Source: an uncultured Pseudomonadota bacterium (GTDB lineage Bacteria; Pseudomonadota; Gammaproteobacteria; Burkholderiales; SG8-41). From it: a stretch of DNA of 21,419 bases. Location: assembly GCA_946885605.1 (NCBI GenBank), contig CAMPGR010000054.1, forward strand, positions 1 through 21,419. Reading direction: 5' to 3'. Below are positions 12,605 to 18,960 of the stretch, one piece after another. The translations under genes and the position numbers were made by a program. A model generated the notes under the pieces. That model did no database searches, was not told the DNA's origin, and worked only from the letters and a program-made list of their open reading frames with translations. Each line of letters starts with the position of its first letter. Within the stretch, counting starts at the first letter, position 1.

Positions 12605-13309
12605 TCAGCACTTCACCTGCTGCTTGCAGAAATTCTCGAGCGTCGTGACGGGCGCCGCACCCGCGACGCGCCGCCGCGCGCGGTCCGCGCCGTAGTCGAG
12701 CGCGAGCTTGAATTCGAATTTCTCGAAGAACGCGTTGAACATCTCCCCGCCGAGCGTGCCGACGGCATAGAGTTCGTCCCTCGCCGCGTCGTGTTCGAGC
12801 AGGATCGCGGAGAGCGGCTGCGGGGCCGGGCCGGAGAGCACGCGCGCGCCCGCCGCCGGGTCGTACTCGCTATGCTCGGAGCAGCAGTGGATGGTATTGG
12901 GGCGCGCGGCCTTCGAGGCGGTGGAGCGCTCGCGGTAGCTGATGAAGCTGATCTGACGCGTGGGGTAGGTCATGCGGTGGGCGCAGATCGCGGAATAGCT
13001 CACGATCGAGTGGTTGGCGCCGACACCGCCCGGCCACAGGTAACGCGTGCCTTTCTCGGTCTTCAACTCTACGTTCTGGATCGTGGGCCGCCCGAGATTC
13101 AGCAGAAAGCACGGCGTGCCCTCGAACGGGTAGTGGAAGAGGTAGTTCTCGCCGGGCGCGAGGCTGGCGGCTTTGACCGGCCGCTTGCCCTCATCCACGA
13201 GCCGCGTGCGTTCGTAGAAGCGCGGCTTCATGTCCGCCGCGGAAAAGGCCGGATGCGCGCCCATGGCCGCTGCAGCAGCGCACACCCTGATGAATTCACG
13301 TCGTTGCAT
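12605..13309 (-). CDS. Tat-exported Rieske [2Fe-2S] domain protein
   Basis: This 234-residue periplasmic electron-transfer protein begins with a twin-arginine signal (MQRREFIRVCAAAAAMG), which fits a folded, cofactor-bearing substrate. The Rieske ligands are C109-A-H111 and C143-S-E-H146, the latter in HCCSEHSEYDP, followed by the GPAP proline-loop equivalent (160-163). The first box is CAHRMT rather than CTHLGC and the second CCSEH rather than CPCHG. The disulphide cysteine of bc1-type Rieske proteins is therefore missing from the first box, although C142 is present. This points to a divergent, lower-potential or arsenite-oxidase-small-subunit-like Rieske. ATG 13309 follows GGAG. It lies 24 bp after dadA, in the same direction, and converges on hemN. 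Partner and substrate are unknown. Confidence 0.82.
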   Translation of the reverse strand: MQRREFIRVCAAAAAMGAHPAFSAADMKPRFYERTRLVDEGKRPVKAASLAPGENYLFHYPFEGTPCFLLNLGRPTIQNVELKTEKGTRYLWPGGVGANHSIVSYSAICAHRMTYPTRQISFISYRERSTASKAARPNTIHCCSEHSEYDPAAGARVLSGPAPQPLSAILLEHDAARDELYAVGTLGGEMFNAFFEKFEFKLALDYGADRARRRVAGAAPVTTLENFCKQQVKC

Positions 13310-13333
13310 AACGAGCTCCGCTCATTATAGCGA

Positions 13334-14650
13334 TCAGCGCCGGTCCGCAAACCCGGGCGCCCCACCGCGCACCATGGCGCTCGGCCGACGCTCCACGCCG
13401 ACGAAACGGTAGTCCACTTCCGGCATTCTTCCGCTCACGATGTCGGCGAGCGCGCGTCCCGAGCCGCAGGCCTCGGTCCAGCCGAGCGTGCCGTGGCCGG
13501 TGTTGAGGTACAGATTGGCGTAGCGTGCGGTGCGCCCGATGAGCGGGCAGTTCGACGGCGTCGCGGGACGCAGGCCCGCCCAGTAGCTGGGGCGGGAAAA
13601 ATCGGCTGCATCGGGAAAGAGCTCCTTCGCGCGCTTGACCAGCGCTTCACATCGCACCATGTTGAGCGATGTATCGTAGCCCGCGAATTCCGCAGTGCCT
13701 GCGATGCGCAGGCGCTCTCCCAGGCGCGAGAACACGATCTTGTACGCTTCGTCGGTGAGGCTCACGTACGGAGCGCCGTCGCGGCTATCTGTCGCAAGGG
13801 TCACCGAATAGCCCTTCGCTGGATAGACCGGGATCGAAATGCCGATCCGCCTGAGGAGCAGTGGGCTGTAGCTTCCGAGCGCGACGATGTAGGCGTCGGC
13901 GGCGAGCGTTTCCAGCCGGCCGTTCTGGCGCCGCACGCGCACCCCCGCCACGCGATTCCCAAGGGTTTCGATCGCCTCGATGTGCGCACCGTAGTGAAAT
14001 CGCGCGCCTGCCTTCTCGCACAGCGCGGCGAGATTGTTCGTAAATTTGGCCGCGTCGCCCGATTCGTCTCCGGGCGCGTACGTTGCGCCGACGAGCATAT
14101 CGCGCGCAGCTGCGAGCGCGGGTTCGATGGCGATCGCCTCGTCCACCGTTTTTAACACGCGCTCGATGCCGTACTCGCGCAGCAACGCGCACGCGGCGTG
14201 CGCCGCCTCGAAGTCCGCGGGGTCGGTGTAGAACTGCAGGATGCCGCGCGCGAGATGTTCGTATTCGATGCCCGTCTCGCGCCGGAGCTCGCGCAGCGCG
14301 TCGCGGCTGTAACGCCCGAGATTCACCATGTCCCGCACGTTCGCACGAAAACGCGAGGGCAGGCATTCGTAGAGGAAACGCACGCTCCACGCGAACTGAT
14401 GCCACGACAGCTGCGGCCGGAAGAGGAGCGGCGCGTCCTCGCGCGGCAGCCACTTGAGCGCCTTCACGAGATTCGATGGCGAGGCCCACGGCTCGGATTG
14501 CGAAACCGAGATCTGCCCTCCGTTTGCGAAGCTCGTCTCGAGCCCCGCGCCGGGCTGCCGGTCGACGACGCCCACTTCGTGTCCGACGCGGGCGAGATAC
14601 CACGCCGTGGCGGTGCCGACAACGCCGGCCCCGAGAACCAGAACTTTCAT
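13334..14650 (-). CDS. dadA: D-amino acid dehydrogenase small subunit (FAD-dependent)
   Basis: This 438-residue flavoprotein of the DadA family oxidises D-amino acids, typically D-alanine, to 2-oxo acids and passes electrons to the quinone pool at the inner-membrane face. The N-terminal dinucleotide fold is MKVLVLGAGVVGTATAWYLA (G8-x-G-x-x-G) and E/D35-type VVDRQ follows. The ETSFANGGQIS segment, SEPWASP, the ALGSYSP motif, PVYPAKGYS and the C-terminal PLIGRT...NTGHGTLGWT are all family hallmarks. The length is normal and no frameshift is seen. It is 64 bp downstream of the four-helix membrane protein and 24 bp before the Rieske gene, all on one strand, so readthrough from the FNR-controlled promoter at 17351 is possible. 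No alanine racemase (dadX) is adjacent. Confidence 0.93.
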   Translation of the reverse strand: MKVLVLGAGVVGTATAWYLARVGHEVGVVDRQPGAGLETSFANGGQISVSQSEPWASPSNLVKALKWLPREDAPLLFRPQLSWHQFAWSVRFLYECLPSRFRANVRDMVNLGRYSRDALRELRRETGIEYEHLARGILQFYTDPADFEAAHAACALLREYGIERVLKTVDEAIAIEPALAAARDMLVGATYAPGDESGDAAKFTNNLAALCEKAGARFHYGAHIEAIETLGNRVAGVRVRRQNGRLETLAADAYIVALGSYSPLLLRRIGISIPVYPAKGYSVTLATDSRDGAPYVSLTDEAYKIVFSRLGERLRIAGTAEFAGYDTSLNMVRCEALVKRAKELFPDAADFSRPSYWAGLRPATPSNCPLIGRTARYANLYLNTGHGTLGWTEACGSGRALADIVSGRMPEVDYRFVGVERRPSAMVRGGAPGFADRR

Positions 14651-14714
14651 AGACTTCCCATCGCGCGACGGATCACGAATGCCGCGCTATCACAACCCTG
14701 CTATTTTGCAATAG

Positions 14715-15248
14715 TCAGCGTGGAAGTCGCCAGAGTTCTGGAGCGGCCGTGCTATCGCAGCTCGCGCTATGCGCGTGCGTAGCGGCAGGCAGCATCGCCT
14801 GCCGCACGACTGCCGCCATCGCGACGCCGAAGAGCATTTTCGACACCAGCGTCGCCGGGTATGGCATCAACGCGATGAACGCGGGATTGAGCAGCGGCAG
14901 AACGAGGAAGAAATTGACGGCCCATACCGCAGCGAGAGCGCCTACTGCGGCCACCATGATTGCCGCAGGGGCTTCGTGCTTCACAGCGATGCGCAGGAGA
15001 ACGGGCGCGCATAGTGCGGCGAGCGCGAGCGCAAGCACCATGTGAGTCGCGACTCCGAGGAGCGGCGCGATAGACCATGTGGCAGCCGCCGGCCACAGAC
15101 TCGCGGTCACCTCCCGGGCGACCACGACAGCGTTTACTTTGCTGAGGCCGCTGTAGAACAGCACCCATAGAACTTCGGCTGCTCCGCCGGCGAGCCCGCC
15201 GATCAACGCCAGCCGCACGAGATTAGTCGATCGTTCGCTTTGGGTCAC
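14715..15248 (-). CDS. uncharacterised four-helix integral membrane protein
   Basis: I do not recognise this family. The 177-residue product has about four membrane helices, roughly at residues 12-34 (LALIGGLAGGAAEVLWVLFY), 55-85 (ATWSIAPLLGVATHMVLALAL and on), 98-118 and 136-150. One histidine lies inside helix 2 (THMVLALAL), and a short histidine- and cysteine-bearing tail (THAHSASCD) follows helix 4. GTG 15248 is chosen because GGAGG lies five bases upstream. The upstream reading-frame extension is arginine-rich and overlaps the DUF2231 gene. It follows the DUF2231 gene by 34 bp and is probably the third gene of the haem-protein operon. A quinone- or haem-interacting subunit is conceivable but unproven. 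Confidence 0.7.
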   Translation of the reverse strand: MTQSERSTNLVRLALIGGLAGGAAEVLWVLFYSGLSKVNAVVVAREVTASLWPAAATWSIAPLLGVATHMVLALALAALCAPVLLRIAVKHEAPAAIMVAAVGALAAVWAVNFFLVLPLLNPAFIALMPYPATLVSKMLFGVAMAAVVRQAMLPAATHAHSASCDSTAAPELWRLPR

Positions 15249-15282
15249 GGTACCTCCGCGATTCTTCGTTGTGCGAGATCCA

Positions 15283-15837
15283 TCAGTGCGCCGCCGTGCG
15301 CCGGCCGGCGAGACCCATCGCAATCAGCGCCACGGTGGCGATAACGAGCAGGACGAGGACCCAGTTCGGAAGATAGAAAGTGGTGAACACTTCCCACCCC
15401 AGGCGCCTTACGATTTCTGAGACGGCGGACGGGTTGCCCGCCAGATAGCCGCCGAGCGTGCCCGTAATCGTCTGAAGGCCGATGCCGAGCGCCGCAAGCC
15501 CCAACATGATCCAGCGCCAGATGCCCTGCCACACGCGCTCTCCGCCGCGCCAGCGGAGCAGCCAGAGCACGATCCAGTATGCGAGCGACCAACTCGCGAG
15601 CAGCAGGTGGTTGCGGGCGAGGGGCGAGCTTGCGACGGCCTCGGCCGGCCACACCAGCAATCCGGCGGCGAAACCGAGCGCGCCGGTGACTGCGCCGAGA
15701 AAGAGCAGCAGCGGCAGCGCGCCGTCCGCCGCTCGCGCGAGCCTGCCATCGGAGAACGCGCGCATCAGTATGATGAGCGCGGCGGTCGTCCACAGCGCGA
15801 TCGGAAAATGAACGAGCATGACGTGATAGGCAGACAT
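15283..15837 (-). CDS. DUF2231-like membrane protein
   Basis: This 184-residue membrane protein begins SAYHVMLVHFPIALWTTAAL, the LVHFPIAL signature of DUF2231-type proteins, and has four to five helices. Two histidines in the first helix (H5, H10) and one at the start of a later helix (H77 in LARNHLLLASW) are candidates for haem b coordination, which has been proposed for related membrane families. That is inference. The protein is rich in tryptophan between residues 83 and 109. ATG 15837 has a strong AAGGAGG overlapping the end of the preceding gene; the two genes are separated by two bases, so they are translationally coupled. It is the second gene of the FNR-controlled operon. Confidence 0.75.
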   Translation of the reverse strand: MSAYHVMLVHFPIALWTTAALIILMRAFSDGRLARAADGALPLLLFLGAVTGALGFAAGLLVWPAEAVASSPLARNHLLLASWSLAYWIVLWLLRWRGGERVWQGIWRWIMLGLAALGIGLQTITGTLGGYLAGNPSAVSEIVRRLGWEVFTTFYLPNWVLVLLVIATVALIAMGLAGRRTAAH

Positions 15838-15839
15838 GA

Positions 15840-17285
15840 TTAATCCTCCTTGCGCGGAAGAAGCAAGCCCGCCGCGACGCCGAGCCCGACGATCAACAAC
15901 AAGCCCGCTCCGAGCGTGTAAAGCCACTGCCGGATGATGGCGTCGTTGAATTCCATCTCGACGCCGTAGTGCGCGAGCTGGATCTCGCTGTGCCGGAACT
16001 TCACCGGGACGCCCTGCCGGATCTTGTCGGCGCCCGCGTGCATGCGGCTGTTGAGCATGGGCCAGCTCACCTGTCCGGGATAGAAGAGCTTTACGTCATG
16101 CCACGGTTGATCCCACTTCGGTTCCGGCCCGGCAAAGCGCACCGCCTTGAATTCCGCCTGACGGTCGAGGCCGAGCTTGACCGGGAGCGAGACGTAGTGC
16201 CAGCGGCTGCCGAGCGCATCGCGGTGCACGGCGAACGCCACCGTGTAGGTGCGACGATCGAGGAAGATCTTGTCGTCATCCGGCTGCTTCGTGTCCATCG
16301 CGCGCACGAGCGTGACGTCCCAATAGCCGTCCTTCCACCGCGCCTTTCCGGCCACCGCGATGTCGGCATGCGAGCCGTCTCCGCTGCGCAGCACGCGCCG
16401 TGGCAGCACGTCGCCTTCCTTCCACGCGTAGCCCGTTTCGTAAGGTTTCGCGTGGTCCTCACGCATGAAGTAGAGATCATCGAATCCCAGCTTGCGCCCG
16501 GCGAGGTCGTCCCACTTCAGCGCGGTGCGCCCACCGTTCTTCTCCGGGTCGAACATGAGCAGCGGCTGCTTCTTCTTGCCGTCCCAGTTGGTGAAGAAGA
16601 CGCCCTTGCCCTTGTCCCCGTAGCGCGCTTCGGCGACGAACTGGTCGTCCGACATGCCGATCGGGTTGGAACGGTGCGCGCGCCAGTGCCACAGGTCGAG
16701 AAAGTACCCCGCCTTGCGCTGCGCGGCGAGCTCTTCGGCGGGCAGGACCGACGCCCAGTTGTTGATGTCCTTTCGCGTTTCCGGCAGGTGCTTGCCGACC
16801 TCGGTCTGTCCTTTCGCCTTGCCGAGGTAGGCGTGCGCCTTCACTGCGTCAGCCTTGGCCTCGTTGGTGAAAAAGCGCATGCGATCGCCGATGGTGATGT
16901 AGCCGCCATAGTGCGCGAATTCCGGCACGCTGCCGTCGTCCACCAGCATGGTGACGCGATCCTCGTAGATGCCCTGCGGCTGCGGGCCTGCGACGCTGCT
17001 GCCGTAGTTTTTCCACTGGCCGTTCTCGTACTTCATCATGTCGTGGTAGATGTGCGGCTCCCTTGCCGGCCACCGATAGCGGAAGTAGATCTTGTCGCCG
17101 TCGTAGGCCGCCTTCACCTGCAGCGGCATCGTGAGCTCCTCGGGAATGTAGATGTTGCGCTTCAAGTCGTCCTGGATGACGCCGGTGCCGTGGAACAGCC
17201 ACGAAACGGCGAGCATGGCGACGAAGATAAGCGCGGTGAGGACGCCCAGAGCCTGGCCAGCCTGATGCGTTGACCTGTTTGTCAT
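15840..17285 (-). CDS. ethylbenzene-dehydrogenase-related haem-b-type (EB_dh/DOMON-like) membrane-anchored protein
   Basis: This 481-residue protein has an N-terminal membrane helix (about 14-32), a large periplasmic domain and a C-terminal helix (about 450-475) ending PRKED. The soluble part resembles the EB_dh domain of ethylbenzene dehydrogenase gamma subunits and related cytochromes, a beta-sandwich binding haem b. Recognisable pieces are IPLQVKAAYDGDKIYFRYRW-like (here MPLQVKAAYDGDKIYFRYRW), EDRVTMLVDDGSVPEF, YFLDLWHWRAHRSNPIG and WKDGYWDVTLVRAM. There is no cysteine at all, so c-type haem is excluded. No molybdopterin alpha subunit lies nearby, so it is not a classical hydrocarbon dehydrogenase. 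ATG 17285 follows AAGGAGG. An FNR box and TAGCAT -10 precede it. A redox role with the two downstream membrane proteins is inferred. Confidence 0.82.
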   Translation of the reverse strand: MTNRSTHQAGQALGVLTALIFVAMLAVSWLFHGTGVIQDDLKRNIYIPEELTMPLQVKAAYDGDKIYFRYRWPAREPHIYHDMMKYENGQWKNYGSSVAGPQPQGIYEDRVTMLVDDGSVPEFAHYGGYITIGDRMRFFTNEAKADAVKAHAYLGKAKGQTEVGKHLPETRKDINNWASVLPAEELAAQRKAGYFLDLWHWRAHRSNPIGMSDDQFVAEARYGDKGKGVFFTNWDGKKKQPLLMFDPEKNGGRTALKWDDLAGRKLGFDDLYFMREDHAKPYETGYAWKEGDVLPRRVLRSGDGSHADIAVAGKARWKDGYWDVTLVRAMDTKQPDDDKIFLDRRTYTVAFAVHRDALGSRWHYVSLPVKLGLDRQAEFKAVRFAGPEPKWDQPWHDVKLFYPGQVSWPMLNSRMHAGADKIRQGVPVKFRHSEIQLAHYGVEMEFNDAIIRQWLYTLGAGLLLIVGLGVAAGLLLPRKED

Positions 17286-17322
17286 TGTGCCTCCTTGGGC
17301 GCCCATCGCGGGCGCTGGAGTG

Positions 17323-17328
17323 ATGCTA
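17323..17328 (-). promoter_or_regulatory. -10 element of the haem-protein operon
   Basis: TAGCAT on the minus strand lies exactly at -12 to -7 if the FNR box at 17351-17364 is centred at -41.5. The start site would be near 17316, giving a 31-base leader with the AAGGAGG site. Confidence 0.5.
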
Positions 17329-17350
17329 CGAAGGCAGTCGGAGAGCGGTA

Positions 17351-17364
17351 CTGATCTGGGTCAA
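17351..17364 (-). promoter_or_regulatory. FNR/ANR box upstream of the haem-protein operon
   Basis: On the minus strand TTGACCCAGATCAG matches TTGAY-N4-ATCAA with one terminal mismatch, the same variant as at hsp20. It lies in the 111-bp gap between the phosphorylase gene and the haem-protein gene. Confidence 0.7.
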
Positions 17365-17377
17365 GGAGATCCGAGAT

Positions 17378-17410
17378 AGATGGCGCGGTCGTCGAATCAG
17401 GGCGCCATCT
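17378..17410 (-). repeat. 9-bp inverted repeat spanning the phosphorylase stop codon
   Basis: AGATGGCGC (17378-17386) and GCGCCATCT (17402-17410) are perfect complements around a 15-base loop that contains the stop codon of the phosphorylase. No T-run follows on the minus strand. It may act as a weak terminator or mRNA stabiliser between the phosphorylase and the FNR promoter. Confidence 0.35.
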
Positions 17411-18911
17411 CGAGATGAACGATATCCGGCCTCGCCCGGACGTAATCCAGAGAGTACGAAAGCTCGCCAGGGGTCTCGGCGTGGATGGTGAAGAGCGGCT
17501 CGCCGCGCTCGACGGCGGCGCCCACCGGCCTGTAGAGTTCGATGCCCGCCGCGGGTGAGCTGGGCGCGCCGGCGAGCTTGGCGACACGCGCGAGGCGCCG
17601 GTTGTCGATGTGCGAAACCCTGCCGTCGTGCGAAGCGGTCACGGCCTGGATATGCGGCGCCGTGGGCGGGATGCGCATTCCGCCTTGCGCTTCGCAGATC
17701 GCCTGGAACTTGCGCCACGCCCGCCCGTCGTCGAGCAGCGAGGCGGCGAGGACGGCTCCGCGGCCTTCGTTCGCTGCACCCCCAAGCTCGTGCACTTCGC
17801 CCGCCAGGCGCACGGCGCGTGCCCGCAAGTCCTGCGGCGCGCCGGGCGCACGCTGCAGCACCGCAAGGACGTCTTTCGCTTCCAGTGCCGGCCCGATGCG
17901 GCGGCCGACAGGCTGTACGCCGTCAGTCATGACGACGCGCACGGCAAGGCCCACCGCCCGCCCGACCTCGATGAGCCGCCCGGCGAGCGATCGCGCGCTC
18001 GACGCATCGCGCACCTTTGCCGTCGGGCCTACCGGCATGTCGATGACGACGTGCGTGGAGCCGGCCGCCGCCTTCTTGGAAAGGATGGATGCAACCATCT
18101 GCCCTTCGCTGTCGATATCGAGCGGGCGCTCCACGCGGATCAGAATGTCGTCGGCGGGGCTCAAGTGCATGGCGCCGCCCCATACCACGCAGCCCCCTTC
18201 ACGCTCGACGACGCGGCGCATCGCCGGGATGTCGAGATTGACGGGTGCGAGCGTCTCCATCGTGTCCGCGGTGCCAGCGGGCGAGGTGATCGAGCGCGAC
18301 GAGGTCTTCGGCATCGTGAGCCCCGCGGCGGCGGCGATCGCCACGATGATCGGGGTCGTGCGGTTCCCGGGAAGCCCGCCCACGGAATGCTTGTCCACGA
18401 TGGGAGCGCTTTCCCACGTAATGCGCTCTCCCGCGTTCGCCATGGCGCGCGTGAGCGCGATCGTTTCCTCCGTGTCGAGCCGATCTCCGGCGCAGGCACT
18501 GACGAACGCTGCGAGGTGGATGTCGGAATAACGGCGTGCGGCGATATCGCGCACGATCGCTTCCAGCGCGGCGGCATCGAGGCGGTGACCGTACACTTTT
18601 GCACGCACGTGCCCGACGGATTCGACGGGCTCGGGATGCGAAAGCGCGACGACATCTCCATCCCGCGCGCCGAGCAGCGTCCAGGCGGATTCCGAGAGAC
18701 TCGCTTCCGCCGCATCGAGAAGGTCCGAGGTGACGATGTGCAGCGTCGCGACGATGCGCTTGCCGCTGAGCGCAACCGTGACGCGGGAATGCGCATCGAA
18801 GCCCTCGGAACGGCACACGGGGCAGTCGGCGCGCATGTAGATCACCGGCTCGTCGTACGTGTCGATGCCCAGGCGGCGCAGGCGGAGCGTGTTGAGATTC
18901 TTCACGCTCAC
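17397..18911 (-). CDS. thymidine phosphorylase-family enzyme, archaeal/AMP-phosphorylase-like type
   Basis: This 504-residue nucleoside or nucleotide phosphorylase belongs to the long (about 500-residue) branch that includes archaeal AMP phosphorylase, not the 440-residue E. coli DeoA type. It has an extra N-terminal domain (1-100) with a C30-P-V-C33 pair. The phosphate- and substrate-binding core is KHSVGGLPGNRTTPI (174-188) followed by PKTSSRSITSPAGTADTMET (201-220). The C-terminal pyrimidine-phosphorylase domain follows (about 425-500, SHIDNRRLARVAKLAG). Substrate cannot be decided from sequence: proteobacterial members are annotated as thymidine phosphorylase, archaeal ones act on AMP, CMP and UMP. 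No deo operon or RuBisCO gene is adjacent. GTG 18911 is the start, with only a weak ribosome site. It lies 49 bp after the Cu ATPase, probably cotranscribed. Confidence 0.85.
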   Translation of the reverse strand: MSVKNLNTLRLRRLGIDTYDEPVIYMRADCPVCRSEGFDAHSRVTVALSGKRIVATLHIVTSDLLDAAEASLSESAWTLLGARDGDVVALSHPEPVESVGHVRAKVYGHRLDAAALEAIVRDIAARRYSDIHLAAFVSACAGDRLDTEETIALTRAMANAGERITWESAPIVDKHSVGGLPGNRTTPIIVAIAAAAGLTMPKTSSRSITSPAGTADTMETLAPVNLDIPAMRRVVEREGGCVVWGGAMHLSPADDILIRVERPLDIDSEGQMVASILSKKAAAGSTHVVIDMPVGPTAKVRDASSARSLAGRLIEVGRAVGLAVRVVMTDGVQPVGRRIGPALEAKDVLAVLQRAPGAPQDLRARAVRLAGEVHELGGAANEGRGAVLAASLLDDGRAWRKFQAICEAQGGMRIPPTAPHIQAVTASHDGRVSHIDNRRLARVAKLAGAPSSPAAGIELYRPVGAAVERGEPLFTIHAETPGELSYSLDYVRARPDIVHLEMAP

Positions 18912-18960
18912 GCTTCGTCACGCGTCCGGCACACGCCGGCCCGGCGACCGCAATCCACAC

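Noticed and set aside
15969..17273. 434-residue open frame on the plus strand
   Set aside because: It mirrors the EB_dh-like gene on the opposite strand; the minus-strand protein has domain signatures, a ribosome site and a promoter.
15840..17285. Classical ethylbenzene dehydrogenase or selenate/chlorate-reductase gamma subunit
   Set aside because: No molybdenum alpha subunit, Fe-S beta subunit or chaperone is nearby, and the protein is anchored by helices at both ends.
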